DNA of 17,626 bases from CALBPI01 sp039187375 (GCA_039187375.1 JBCCZN010000040.1:1-17626); one strand, 5' to 3'. Positions 1 to 8,047 are shown, counted from the first letter of the stretch. Notes: a model not told the origin generated them from the letters alone. A program made the numbers and translations.

Positions 1-41
1 CGTCGATCACGCCAAGGCTTAAGTCTGCGTCTGATCAAGGG

Positions 42-437
42 ATGGCGGCGGCTCAATTGACGTACAGCCAGCGATTGATCGCAACTAACCTCAATCCCAG
101 TGAAGAGATCAAGTCCGAGTACGTTGAGCTAGTCAGGCGGGCGAAAGCAAGCGGTAACGCCAATGCAATCTTCTGGAGTGGCTACGATGGATTAAAAGGA
201 GTCAATGGACAGGACAAAGTGCAGTCGGTCGCTGATTTAATGGTTGCGGAGGCTGTTTTCAGAAAATTTGGAGTCCGATTGAGTACTGCGAAAATCGTGG
301 AAAAGGAATATCAGCTTCTTTATCCGGATCAAAGAGAGGATGCGATGGCCCTGGCCAGGGAGATGGTCGCCTCTGATACCTGTTGCAACTTCATGTCTGT
401 AAAAAAGTCCTGGGAGGAACGACTAGCCGAGGAATAG
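42..437 (+). CDS. Unrecognised small protein, possibly missing its N-terminus
   Basis: I do not recognise this 131-residue protein. It is soluble-looking, mostly helical in composition, with no signal peptide or membrane segment. A Cys-Cys pair lies near the C-terminus (SDTCCNF, about residues 111-117), and the C-terminus is charged (SWEERLAEE). The reading frame stays open upstream to the window edge, so the ATG at 42 may be internal and the real start outside the window. The only purine-rich stretch before this ATG (AAGGG, 37-41) touches the start codon, which is too close for a normal ribosome binding site. By eye its base composition is lower in GC (about 47-50 percent in the stretches I counted) than the efflux genes further right. 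It converges with the next gene across a 35-bp gap holding a small palindrome. The function is unknown; that the frame is a gene is likely but not certain. Confidence 0.55.
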   Translation: MAAAQLTYSQRLIATNLNPSEEIKSEYVELVRRAKASGNANAIFWSGYDGLKGVNGQDKVQSVADLMVAEAVFRKFGVRLSTAKIVEKEYQLLYPDQREDAMALAREMVASDTCCNFMSVKKSWEERLAEE

Positions 438-448
438 TTCAAGCCTGA

Positions 449-463
449 CTGTCACGGTGACAG
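449..463. repeat. 15-bp near-perfect palindrome between convergent genes
   Basis: CTGTCAC-G-GTGACAG is a perfect inverted repeat with 7-bp arms around one central base. It lies between the stop codons of two convergent genes. As RNA it would fold as a 6-bp stem with a three-base loop. No T-run follows on either strand, so it is not a classical intrinsic terminator. It could be a weak bidirectional terminator, a dimeric-protein binding site, or chance. Confidence 0.35.
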
Positions 464-472
464 CAGCGTCTA

Positions 473-970
473 TCAGACCTTGTTATATGGATCGAAGCCA
501 GTGTCGTCTGGCTCGTCGACCAGGCGTAGCTCATTGATGGCTTGTTGTGGAGACAAGCGTGGTCGGTCGTTCATTTTGCGAATCACCTGAGTGGACACCA
601 GGGACTCCTCGTCAAAGTGACGTGACACCTGGCTCGTGATGTAGCGTGACTGGTGCGACGGCTGCGACTTGGGTTTGTCGGGCTTCGTTGACTGGCTGAG
701 CGCGCTATCGAAGTCCTTTCGTGGAATCACCTCGAATGCCTGCTTCTTATGATCGCGGGCTAACACGCCGTCCTGGGATGACTCCAAGTTGCGCAACTGC
801 ATGCGCATCGTGTCTTCATCCTCAAGGATCAACGCCTCGAGCATTGCCGTGGAGACAATTTCTAATTCAACGTCTTCAACCGTCTCGGTCCACACCGTAC
901 CGCCTACGGCATCGGTCGTGACTTTGGGGCGTCGCAAGATGCGTACGGTTTCGGTGTAATCGTCGTCCAT
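473..970 (-). CDS. Hypothetical acidic soluble protein (165 aa)
   Basis: I do not recognise this family. The protein has no signal peptide and no hydrophobic segment, so it is probably cytoplasmic. The N-terminal half (about residues 1-75) is acidic and could be an ordered domain. The middle (about 85-110) is rich in Ser, Lys, Pro, Gln and His and looks like a disordered linker. The C-terminal part (about 110-165) includes a Pro-Arg-Leu-Ser-Pro stretch and ends acidic. The ATG start at 970 is preceded by GGAATG a few bases upstream, a modest ribosome binding site. It lies 92 bp downstream of the cytochrome gene in the same direction and could be co-transcribed with it. The proper start codon, length and lack of a competing frame support a real gene, but nothing visible supports a function. 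Confidence 0.6.
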   Translation of the reverse strand: MDDDYTETVRILRRPKVTTDAVGGTVWTETVEDVELEIVSTAMLEALILEDEDTMRMQLRNLESSQDGVLARDHKKQAFEVIPRKDFDSALSQSTKPDKPKSQPSHQSRYITSQVSRHFDEESLVSTQVIRKMNDRPRLSPQQAINELRLVDEPDDTGFDPYNKV

Positions 971-1062
971 TGGTCATTCCATTCGTTAAGACGCTCAGCC
1001 TACGCGGTGACGACCTCCTTGTCGCAGCGTTAGATCACACTCGAATTCGGAACTAGATTCGG

Positions 1063-1575
1063 TTACTGACCGGATTCCTCGAGCATGTAGTCAATGGCGT
1101 TGTAGACATCATCGTCACTCAATGACGGGTTACCACCCTTGGCCGGCATATACCCGGCGTTGCCTTGATAGCCGTTAACGGCATGATCACGCAGCGTCTC
1201 GAGACCTTGGGCTATACGCGGTTCCCAGGCACCCGCATCGCCCAATTTGGGTGCGCCAGCCACACCGCCGGTGTGACACGCGCCACAGGCATTGTTGTAG
1301 ACCTGCGCACCGGTCAAAGTCACGGCGACCGGCTCTGGTGCGACCACAGCCTGCGCGACTGCATTGGCTTTCTCACCCGGCATGATGACCTGGCCCACCG
1401 GCATGATGCGTGCCGCAACCTGTTGTTGATACGCCTCGTCCTCAGCGATGTAGCGCGCCTGGGTGTTGTCCGAAATGCCTGCCGCGACGACATAAATCGC
1501 AACGGAGATGGCGACCAGAATGGCTAGCACCACCATGAAAACATCGAAAAATCGCTTGTCCTGTTCAACGCTCAC
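1063..1575 (-). CDS. Membrane-anchored cytochrome c5-family protein
   Basis: This is a single-heme c-type cytochrome, expected to carry electrons in the periplasm while tethered to the inner membrane. Residues about 11-33 form one hydrophobic anchor. Residues about 35-85 are an Ala/Pro/Val-rich linker. The C-terminal 80 residues are the heme domain, with the heme-binding motif CGACH at residues 97-101 and a likely axial methionine at M143 in GYMPAKGG. The pattern NACGACHTGG, then GAPKLGD and finally MPAKGG, is typical of the cytochrome c5 family. The start is GTG at 1575, supported by AGGAG eight bases upstream. A perfect -10 box lies about 70 bp upstream, so it probably has its own promoter. 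A role as electron donor near a heme-copper oxidase is plausible given the heme A genes nearby, but that is inference. Confidence 0.88.
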   Translation of the reverse strand: MSVEQDKRFFDVFMVVLAILVAISVAIYVVAAGISDNTQARYIAEDEAYQQQVAARIMPVGQVIMPGEKANAVAQAVVAPEPVAVTLTGAQVYNNACGACHTGGVAGAPKLGDAGAWEPRIAQGLETLRDHAVNGYQGNAGYMPAKGGNPSLSDDDVYNAIDYMLEESGQ

Positions 1576-1643
1576 TATGAACGCTCCTGCGGGATCTTTG
1601 AGTGAATATCGGAAAGGGTGCCCCGCCCGTTTCCGACAACGAC

Positions 1644-1649
1644 ATTATA
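1644..1649 (-). promoter_or_regulatory. Probable -10 box for the cytochrome c gene
   Basis: On the - strand this reads TATAAT, an exact sigma-70 -10 hexamer. It would start transcription near 1637, giving a leader of about 60 nt before the GTG at 1575. The -35 position (about 17 bases further upstream, TCAAAC) is a poor match, so the promoter may be weak or activator-dependent. The location, in the gap directly upstream of the cytochrome gene and after the end of the preceding operon, supports the call. Confidence 0.5.
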
Positions 1650-1662
1650 GAGCATAGCGCCG

Positions 1663-1680
1663 CGGAGTTTGATAACTCCG
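1663..1680 (-). terminator. Stem-loop directly after the DUF6702-like gene
   Basis: A perfect inverted repeat (CGGAGTT, four-base loop, AACTCCG) abuts the stop codon at 1681-1683. It marks the end of the peptidase operon and sits just before the cytochrome promoter. There is no U-tract after the stem on the - strand, so if it stops transcription it does so weakly or with help. It could instead protect the 3' end of the mRNA. Confidence 0.35.
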
Positions 1681-2175
1681 TCAAGGGTTTGTGGTCGGCA
1701 CCAATCTTTGCCAGCCATCACCCGGTTGGATGCTCCAGCTCCAGGTCTTCGAGTCGGCCCGCCAGACCACCTGGTGGGTGGGTGTTGTCGCGAACGTGTC
1801 GAAGATATTGTTGCTGATTTCTAATATCGTCGGTGCTTGGGTTAGCGACACCGTTTGATAAACATAAAGGTCGTCGCCATCCAGCTCGCCACCGAGTGTT
1901 GCCAGCGCCAGCGGTTTATCCAGCGCGCGTAGCGCAAATCGCGCGTTGATGTGCGCGGCGACCACATCGATAGCCGCGCTGGAGTCGAGCGAAATTCGCT
2001 CATCAACCAGTTGCACCGCATCATGAGCTGGCAGGCGGTGGGTAATCCACAACTCGGCATCCGTTGCAGACCATTCAATCGTGGTGACGATACCCGGTGT
2101 GCGATGCGCAACACTCGCGGCGGTCACCATCAGCATGCCGATGGTGACCAGTGCGAAGAGGGTGTTGCGACCCAT
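1681..2175 (-). CDS. DUF6702-like exported protein
   Basis: A 164-residue protein with an N-terminal signal peptide (hydrophobic core about residues 6-22, followed by a small-residue stretch and an AHR sequence that could mark the mature start). The mature part is a compact beta-rich domain. It resembles the DUF6702 family as I remember it: a small exported protein often found beside M1 peptidases. The molecular function of that family is not known. The start chosen is ATG at 2175; a TTG at 2181 in the same frame is an alternative. The ribosome binding site is weak, but the gene starts six bases after the stop of the peptidase gene, so it is probably translationally coupled to it. The position suggests the two act together in the cell envelope. 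The family assignment is from memory and moderately sure; the exported nature is clear. Confidence 0.65.
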   Translation of the reverse strand: MGRNTLFALVTIGMLMVTAASVAHRTPGIVTTIEWSATDAELWITHRLPAHDAVQLVDERISLDSSAAIDVVAAHINARFALRALDKPLALATLGGELDGDDLYVYQTVSLTQAPTILEISNNIFDTFATTPTHQVVWRADSKTWSWSIQPGDGWQRLVPTTNP

Positions 2176-2181
2176 CGGCAA

Positions 2182-4677
2182 CTAATTGCTCGGTTGCAGC
2201 GGCACCTGGCCGCCCGATTCGGGCTGACCCTTGCTCTCACGCAGCGGTTGGAGTCGATCGCTGAGCAGGTCACGTTCGCTGCGATCGCGCTTGAACAACG
2301 CCAATCGCGACTCACGAATCTCGCTCGGGAACGCATTGTTCGAGCGGTCGGTGTCCGGCAGCTCGTGCCGGGCATCCAACACGATGCGTTTGATCTGCTT
2401 ATCGCTGATCAACATTTTCTTGACCGCTTCCGGATTACGCCGCCAAATCTCCGCGGGCAACATCATCATCGCCTGCGTGCCGTTGGTGTATTCGATCTGC
2501 AGCGGAATCGGCATTACCAGGCCGCCGATATTCTCGAAGTCGATGAAGTAGACAAATTGGTCATCCTTAAGGGCCTGATCCAGTGCGCGACGCTCCCAGT
2601 CTTCCAGGCCATCGCGCGCCTCCATCGCTGCATTACGGTCGGCGTTGCTGACGGTGAACCGGTCATTGTTGGAATAAAAATCCTTTAACGACGGATACCG
2701 ATCGACGCGCAGTGTCACGCCGTCTTCGCGGTTACGCTGTTGTGCCAGCGTCTCTGGCACCTGTTGCTGCTCCAGCGCTTTGTTGGCCGGAAAATCGATC
2801 TCCGGATCGCCGGAGGCGATCTTGTAGGCGCGCACATCGGCGATTGCCAGGTCCACATGATCGGTTGAATAAAACCAGCCGCGCCAGAACCAATCCAGAT
2901 CCACGCCCGACGCATCCTCCATCGTGCGGAAGAAATCCGCCGGCGTGGGGCGTTTGAATTGCCAGCGTTGTGAGAATTCGCGGAAGGCAAAATCAAACAG
3001 CTCACGACCCATGACCGTCTCGCGCAACACCGTGAGCGCCGCTGCCGGTTTGCTGTACGCGTTCGGGCCGAACTGCAGAATCGAGTCCGACTGCGTCATG
3101 ATCGGCACCTGATTTTCGCTGGCCATGTACTCGGTGATGTAATCGAGCACATTGGTGTGATGACGAAACGCCGGGTAGTTCTCTTCCCATTCCAGCTCGG
3201 CCACATACTCGAGGAAGGTGTTGAGCCCTTCGTCCATCCAGGTCCATTGGCGCTCGTCCGAGTTCACGATCATCGGGAAATAGATGTGTCCGATCTCGTG
3301 GATGATCACCCCAATCAGGCCGTACTTGACCCGGCGCGGCCAAGTGTTGGGCGGATAGTCGGTGCCATCCTCGGCATCTTCCGGCGCCTCAAACGGTGTC
3401 GGTCGATAACCATTGAAGGTGATCATCGGATATTCCATGCCGCCCGACACCCAGGTATTGACCGACTGTGCGGTTGGGTAGGGGTAGGCGAACGAGAAGC
3501 GTGAATACACCTCCATCGTGTGGATCACTGAGTGCGTCGAATAGGCAGACCAGATCGGTTCGGCTTCCTTCGGATAGAACGACATCGCCATCACCAGAGG
3601 CTGTTCGGTGCCCGGTTGTTTGTGGCCCATCGCATCCCAAATGAACTTGCGTGAGCTGGACCAGGCGAAATCGCGCACGTTTTTGGCGCTGAACTTCCAG
3701 GTCTTCAACTGTGAGGTTTTGTTGGCCTCGTTGTCGGCCGCCTCTTCAGGCGTGACAATGAACACCGGCGCATCAGCATCCTTGGCGCGATCCAGGCGGC
3801 GGCGCTGTTCGCTGGTCAATACCGACGAGGCATTCGTCAGCTCGCCGGTGGAGGAGACGATGTGGTCAGCTGGTACGGTGATCGCCACGTTGTAGTCACC
3901 GAACTCCAGCGTAAACTCGCCGCGACCTAAGAACGGCTTGTTGTGCCAGCCTTCATAGTCGGAATAGACAACCAGGCGCGGGAACCACTGTGCCAGGAAG
4001 AAGATCGTGGTGTCCGAGTCTTCAAAATATTCATAACCGCCGCGCGAGCCAACCCGCGGTTCGTTCAAAATATTGAACGACCAGTTGATGGTCACCTTGG
4101 TTTGCGCGCCCGGCTTTAGTGGCGTGGGCAAATCGATGCGCATCAGCGTGTCGACTACGGTGGTCTTCAAGGTCCGGCCACCAGCATCGGTCACTTTGCT
4201 GATGTCGTAGCCGTATTCGCCTTTTCGAATATCCTGATGAAACGCCAGCGTACCGTAGGAGAGCACATCCTGATTCGGGTTACTGGTGGCAAAGTCGGTC
4301 GCTGCTACCGGTTGCTCGGCGGTTCTTGAACGGATGTCGAGCGAGTCTTCTTTGAAGCGGTTTTGGTCAAGCTGCAGCCACAAATACTTCAGGCTATCAG
4401 GCGAGCGATTGGTGTAGGTGATCGTCTCGGTGCCGGTGATGCGCCGAGCTTTTTCGTCCAGCACTACGTTGATGTCGTAGTCAGCCCGTTGCTGCCAGTA
4501 TTCATGCCCCGGTGCGCCGCTCGCAGTGCGGTAGTTGTTTGGCGTGGGCAGATGTTCATCGAGCTGGCGGAAACGGTCGTCGAACTCACCTTTGGTCTGG
4601 TGAGTGGCTTCGCTGGCGTTGGCGGTCATACCAATCGTGCAAAGCGAGATGACAGCGGCAATCAATCGCGCGTTCAT
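2182..4677 (-). CDS. Exported M1-family zinc metallopeptidase
   Basis: An 831-residue exported peptidase of the gluzincin M1 class, which generally removes N-terminal amino acids from peptides. Residues 1-21 are a signal peptide ending in a TANA/SE junction. Residues about 60-340 are the N-terminal beta domain. The exopeptidase-type motif is present as SGGMEYP at 411-417. The zinc site is H460-E461-x-x-H464 with E483 as third ligand (exact HExxH-x18-E spacing). Y541 in AYSKP is the likely transition-state tyrosine. Beyond about residue 610 there is an extra C-terminal region of some 220 residues. It contains a tail motif (DTDRSNNAFP, 775-784) that I associate with this peptidase subgroup, and it ends in a charged low-complexity tail. 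The open frame begins at 4893, but the ATG at 4677 has the signal peptide and an AAAGGA ribosome site, so I chose it. A secreted or periplasmic peptide-processing role is inferred. Confidence 0.9.
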   Translation of the reverse strand: MNARLIAAVISLCTIGMTANASEATHQTKGEFDDRFRQLDEHLPTPNNYRTASGAPGHEYWQQRADYDINVVLDEKARRITGTETITYTNRSPDSLKYLWLQLDQNRFKEDSLDIRSRTAEQPVAATDFATSNPNQDVLSYGTLAFHQDIRKGEYGYDISKVTDAGGRTLKTTVVDTLMRIDLPTPLKPGAQTKVTINWSFNILNEPRVGSRGGYEYFEDSDTTIFFLAQWFPRLVVYSDYEGWHNKPFLGRGEFTLEFGDYNVAITVPADHIVSSTGELTNASSVLTSEQRRRLDRAKDADAPVFIVTPEEAADNEANKTSQLKTWKFSAKNVRDFAWSSSRKFIWDAMGHKQPGTEQPLVMAMSFYPKEAEPIWSAYSTHSVIHTMEVYSRFSFAYPYPTAQSVNTWVSGGMEYPMITFNGYRPTPFEAPEDAEDGTDYPPNTWPRRVKYGLIGVIIHEIGHIYFPMIVNSDERQWTWMDEGLNTFLEYVAELEWEENYPAFRHHTNVLDYITEYMASENQVPIMTQSDSILQFGPNAYSKPAAALTVLRETVMGRELFDFAFREFSQRWQFKRPTPADFFRTMEDASGVDLDWFWRGWFYSTDHVDLAIADVRAYKIASGDPEIDFPANKALEQQQVPETLAQQRNREDGVTLRVDRYPSLKDFYSNNDRFTVSNADRNAAMEARDGLEDWERRALDQALKDDQFVYFIDFENIGGLVMPIPLQIEYTNGTQAMMMLPAEIWRRNPEAVKKMLISDKQIKRIVLDARHELPDTDRSNNAFPSEIRESRLALFKRDRSERDLLSDRLQPLRESKGQPESGGQVPLQPSN

Positions 4678-4849
4678 TTGGCGTCCTTTTTTGGGCGGTT
4701 GCATCCGGGGCGACGGCTCGAGGATCACGTCAATATCGTGTCGAACCGAGGCGTCAAGGATACCTCGACGTTTATGGTTCAACAAACGATGTTGCTGGAC
4801 GCTTACGTCGACAAGGCGGACAATAGAGGGCTGATCAAGGAGCGCTGCT
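4678..4849. promoter_or_regulatory. Divergent intergenic region, peptidase versus heme A synthase
   Basis: This 172-bp gap must hold the promoters for both the leftward peptidase operon and the rightward heme operon. For the peptidase, a candidate on the - strand is TTGACG (4757-4752), a 16-bp spacer and TATTGA (4735-4730). A second weak candidate is TTGTTG, 17 bp, TATCCT. For the heme operon I found no convincing -35/-10 pair. An AAGGAG ribosome site is clear at 4837-4842, seven bases before the GTG start at 4850. No strong operator-like palindrome stands out. Confidence 0.4.
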
Positions 4850-5899
4850 GTGCAAGACACGCAATTCTGGACAGATGCACCGCTGGTGGACACCCAGCCA
4901 AGCCTGTCTGCAAAAATCTATCGCAATCTGTTGCCTATCGCGACCATGCTGGCGTTTGGGGTCGTGGTGCTGGGTGCATGGGTGCGTTTGACAGATGCAG
5001 GCCTCGGCTGTCCAGACTGGCCGGGTTGCTACGGCACCCTGACGGTACCCAATGACGCTGACGAACTGGCCTATGCCAGCAGCGCCTATCCCGAACGACC
5101 GGTTGAGGTGCAAAAAGCCTGGAATGAGATGATCCATCGCTATTTTGCTGGCGGCTTGGGTCTTTTGGTGCTTGCGCTGATGATCACCGCTTGGCGGGCA
5201 CACGCACAGGATCCAACCCACCCAGTTCGATTACCAGCGGCGTTATCGGTGTTGATTGTGTTTCAGGCGCTGCTGGGTATGTGGACGGTCACGTTGTTGC
5301 TCAAGCCGGTGATCGTGATGATGCATCTGCTTGGCGGGATGGCCACGCTGGGGCTGTTGTTCTGGCTGACCCTCAGGGCGTGGCGCGGGCAGGCTCGGCG
5401 CGTGCTGCGGCCAACGGCAGGCATTGCAGCCATTGCGGCACTGGCAGTCTATGCGCAAATTGCTTTGGGCGGTTGGACCAGCACCAACTATGCGGCACTG
5501 GCCTGTCCCGATTTTCCGACTTGCCAGGGTCAATGGGTGCCGGATGCCGATTTCGCACAGGGCTTTGTCATGTGGCGAGGCCTTGGCATTGATTACGAAG
5601 GCGGTGTGCTCGACAACAGTGCCCGCACCGCGATTCATTACACACACCGAGTGGGTGCGATCGCATTGACCCTGATTCTGGTTGCGCTAATCGTGCATGC
5701 GTTTAAACAGGGCGCACCGCGATTGCGATGGCCGGCGATACTGGTCGCGGCTGCTTTGGCACTGCAAATCAGTATCGGTGTAGGCATCATCGAGATGTCG
5801 TTGCCGCTGTGGCTGGCAACGGCGCACAATGCCGGCGGCGCGTTATTGTTGTTATCGCTGTTGTTTTTTAATCACGAGAGCCGCTATGTCAAAGGCTGA
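4850..5899 (+). CDS. ctaA: Heme A synthase, Cox15/CtaA family
   Basis: A 349-residue inner-membrane enzyme that oxidises the C8 methyl of heme O to a formyl group, giving heme A for aa3-type cytochrome oxidases. It has about eight hydrophobic segments in two similar halves. The four conserved heme-liganding histidines appear as H96 (EMIHR), H159 (MMHLLGG), H266 (YTHR) and H326 (TAHNAGG). E93 sits just before H96. The family signature VRLTDAGLGCPDWPGC (residues 45-60) is intact. Cysteine pairs occur in each half (C54/C60 and C219/C225), as in the Bacillus-type enzymes. The start is GTG at 4850 with AAGGAG seven bases upstream. It overlaps the heme O synthase gene by 14 bp, so the two are one operon. 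No oxidase structural or assembly genes lie next to it. Confidence 0.93.
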   Translation: MQDTQFWTDAPLVDTQPSLSAKIYRNLLPIATMLAFGVVVLGAWVRLTDAGLGCPDWPGCYGTLTVPNDADELAYASSAYPERPVEVQKAWNEMIHRYFAGGLGLLVLALMITAWRAHAQDPTHPVRLPAALSVLIVFQALLGMWTVTLLLKPVIVMMHLLGGMATLGLLFWLTLRAWRGQARRVLRPTAGIAAIAALAVYAQIALGGWTSTNYAALACPDFPTCQGQWVPDADFAQGFVMWRGLGIDYEGGVLDNSARTAIHYTHRVGAIALTLILVALIVHAFKQGAPRLRWPAILVAAALALQISIGVGIIEMSLPLWLATAHNAGGALLLLSLLFFNHESRYVKG

Positions 5900-6800
5900 G
5901 GCCGACATCGCACGAAGCGTCGGCGCTGGCTGGCGTGACTTTTACGAGCTAACCAAACCGCGCGTCGTCATGTTGATCGTGTTTACCGCGGTCGTCGGCA
6001 TGTTGTTGGCCGTGCCCGCTTGGCCGCCTCTCGATGCGTTTGTGTTTGGCACGCTGGGCATCGGTCTGGCCTCATCCAGTGCGGCAGCAATCAATCAGAT
6101 CATCGATGCGCGCGTGGATGCGCAGATGAAACGAACGCAGCATCGACCGCTGGTGCAGGGCAGTCTGAGCGAACGACAGGCCATGGCATTCGCCGCCGCG
6201 CTCGGTGTGATTTCAATGGTGACGCTGTGGACGCAGGTGAATCCACTGACCGCGGTGCTGACGTTTGCCTCACTGATCGGATACGCGGTGATTTACACCG
6301 TCTATTTGAAGCCTGCCACACCTCAGAACATCGTCATCGGTGGCGCGGCCGGTGCGGCACCGCCGGTGTTGGGCTGGGTCGCGGTCACCGGTGATGTGCA
6401 TGCCCATTCGTTGCTGTTATTCCTGATTATTTTTGTTTGGACACCGCCTCACTTCTGGGCGCTGGCCATTGCAAAACGCGATGACTACGCCAAAGTCGGC
6501 ACGCCGATGTTGCCAGTCACACATGGTGTGCCCTACACCAAGCTCTCTGTGCTGCTGTACACCATTTTGTTGGTGCTGGTAACGCTACTGCCCTGGCTGT
6601 CGGGCATGACCGGGTTGATCTACCTCGCCGGCACGTTACTCCTGGGTGCTGAGTTTATGCGTCACGCGGTGTCTTTATATCTAGCTGTCGATGACAAGCC
6701 AGCGATGCCGACTTTTGTTTATTCGATCAACTACCTGATGTTGTTGTTCGGTTTATTACTGGCTGACCACTACTTGTGGCCATTAGTGATCGCGCAATAA
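5886..6800 (+). CDS. ctaB: Heme O synthase (protoheme IX farnesyltransferase)
   Basis: A 304-residue inner-membrane prenyltransferase of the UbiA superfamily. It attaches a farnesyl group to heme B to make heme O, the substrate of the heme A synthase encoded just upstream. The first prenyl-diphosphate/Mg site is N70-x3-D74-x3-D78 followed by R83 and R87 (the NQIIDARVD...HRPL region). The second acidic motif is RDDY at 198-201 followed by KVGTPMLP. About nine hydrophobic segments are visible, including the conserved WTPPHFWALA stretch. An upstream in-frame ATG exists at 5829, but it lies deep in the previous gene and would add a cysteine-rich non-homologous stretch. ATG 5886 has GAGAG upstream and matches the family start (ELTKPRVVML near residue 21). 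The gene ends two bases from the convergent ABC permease gene. Confidence 0.94.
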   Translation: MSKAEADIARSVGAGWRDFYELTKPRVVMLIVFTAVVGMLLAVPAWPPLDAFVFGTLGIGLASSSAAAINQIIDARVDAQMKRTQHRPLVQGSLSERQAMAFAAALGVISMVTLWTQVNPLTAVLTFASLIGYAVIYTVYLKPATPQNIVIGGAAGAAPPVLGWVAVTGDVHAHSLLLFLIIFVWTPPHFWALAIAKRDDYAKVGTPMLPVTHGVPYTKLSVLLYTILLVLVTLLPWLSGMTGLIYLAGTLLLGAEFMRHAVSLYLAVDDKPAMPTFVYSINYLMLLFGLLLADHYLWPLVIAQ

Positions 6801-6802
6801 CC

Positions 6803-8047
6803 TCAATCCGATTGTAGCGCCAGAACAGGGTCCAGGCGCGCCGCTGACAGTGCCGGATAAACACCGAAGCCGACCGCGATCGCGACACAGGTCAACACTG
6901 CCACGATAATCACGATCAACGACCAGGCGACCGCCCAGCCGGCAAACGCTGCAATCGTGTAGGCCAGCACGACACCCAACACAACACCGAGTAGTGCGCC
7001 CAAGGCGGCGATCACCGACGTCTCGACCAGGAATTGACGGACGACGTCTTCTTCACGGGCACCCAGCGCGCGCAACAAACCGATCTCGGATTTTCGCTCC
7101 ATCACACTCGCTAGCATGATGTTCATGATGCCGATGCCACCGACCAGCAGTGATATGCCGGCGACCGCTGACATGACGATTGTGAAGATGTTCTGGGTTT
7201 GTTGATGCTGCGCCAACAGACGCGCTGGCACGACAATGTCGAAGTCATTTTGTTGGCTATGCCGACGATCCATAAGCTGCTGTATGGCGGAAGCCGCCTG
7301 GTTAGTCGCCACGCCGCTGTCGACACGGAATTTAATCCGGTCAAGTTCAGCCTCCATACCACCGCGTTGCAGCCGTGCAAGTCCGCTTAACAAGGGCAAA
7401 TAGACATTGTCTGATTCACCGCCGACACTTTGACCCTGAAATTCCGCCGCATCCAACTGACGGTCGCTCAATACGCCGATGACCTCGAACCAGACATGGT
7501 TGACCTTGATGTAACCGCCCAGCGCATCCCCATTCGGGAACAATGACTCGGCGGTGCGAGCACCCAGCACAGCGACCTGTTCAAAATTGCGATTGGATTC
7601 TTCGCTGAACAGCTCGCCACGGGTTGCTGAAAGACTCGACAGGTTGAAATAACTCGGGCTCACCGCCAGCACTTTGGCCCGGCTATCGCCTTCACGGCTG
7701 AATAAACTCCAGGTGCGAAACTCACGTACACCGGCCCAGTCGGTAACGAAGGGCAGAGTCTCAACGGTCACTTGAGCATCGCGACGACTCAGTCCTGGCG
7801 AGAACTTACGCACCTCTTTAAGTGCTTCGGTGTCGAACGATTTAGCTTCAACAATAATGTTGTTCAGGCCCATGCCCTCAATCAACTCCAGCGCTTCGCG
7901 TTTACCGCCTTCGCTGACGGCCAGCATTGCGATCACCGCACCCACGCCGAAAACCATGCCGAGTAGCGTCAGCGCTGTGCGCAGGCGATGGTGCGCCAGT
8001 TGACCCAGCGCCTGGCGCACATCGGTCAGCAGATGCTGGCCGTTCAT
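6803..8047 (-). CDS. MacB-type ABC transporter permease
   Basis: A 414-residue permease with the MacB/FtsX fold: one N-terminal membrane segment (about 22-44), a large periplasmic domain (about 50-280), then three membrane segments (about 287-311, 340-372, 374-398). The cytoplasmic coupling region ERKSEIGLLRALGA follows the second segment, and the C-terminus has the usual P-x-x-x-A-A-R-L-D-P-V-x-A-L ending. It lacks its own ATPase domain, unlike E. coli MacB; the separate ATPase is encoded at the front of the same operon. By analogy with MacB it would act as a mechanotransmission pump, driving substrate from the periplasm through an adaptor tube. The start overlaps the stop of the third adaptor gene in an ATGA, so translation is coupled. 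It is the last gene of the operon. The substrate cannot be told from sequence. Confidence 0.92.
   Translation of the reverse strand: MNGQHLLTDVRQALGQLAHHRLRTALTLLGMVFGVGAVIAMLAVSEGGKREALELIEGMGLNNIIVEAKSFDTEALKEVRKFSPGLSRRDAQVTVETLPFVTDWAGVREFRTWSLFSREGDSRAKVLAVSPSYFNLSSLSATRGELFSEESNRNFEQVAVLGARTAESLFPNGDALGGYIKVNHVWFEVIGVLSDRQLDAAEFQGQSVGGESDNVYLPLLSGLARLQRGGMEAELDRIKFRVDSGVATNQAASAIQQLMDRRHSQQNDFDIVVPARLLAQHQQTQNIFTIVMSAVAGISLLVGGIGIMNIMLASVMERKSEIGLLRALGAREEDVVRQFLVETSVIAALGALLGVVLGVVLAYTIAAFAGWAVAWSLIVIIVAVLTCVAIAVGFGVYPALSAARLDPVLALQSD

Noticed and set aside
1013..1020. Perfect AAGGAGGT ribosome-site-like octamer on the - strand
   Set aside because: No ATG, GTG or TTG follows at a usable distance. 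The real start at 970 is over 40 bases away with its own weak site, so this is probably chance.
1951..2688. Long open frame on + (245 codons) opposite the peptidase and DUF6702-like genes
   Set aside because: It lies antisense to two well-supported genes and its translation is rich in Arg, His and Gln with no domain, as expected of a shadow frame in GC-rich DNA.
4678..4893. N-terminal extension of the peptidase frame up to 4893
   Set aside because: The extra 72 residues overlap the heme A synthase start and would bury the signal peptide, and ATG 4677 has a good ribosome site.
4363..5055. Open frame on + (230 codons) across the peptidase start and the heme A synthase start
   Set aside because: It overlaps both genes in the wrong frame, has no fitting ribosome site and no recognisable fold.
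6801..6802. Possible terminator between the convergent heme O synthase and permease genes
   Set aside because: Only two bases separate the stop codons, and I saw no stem followed by a T-run across the junction.
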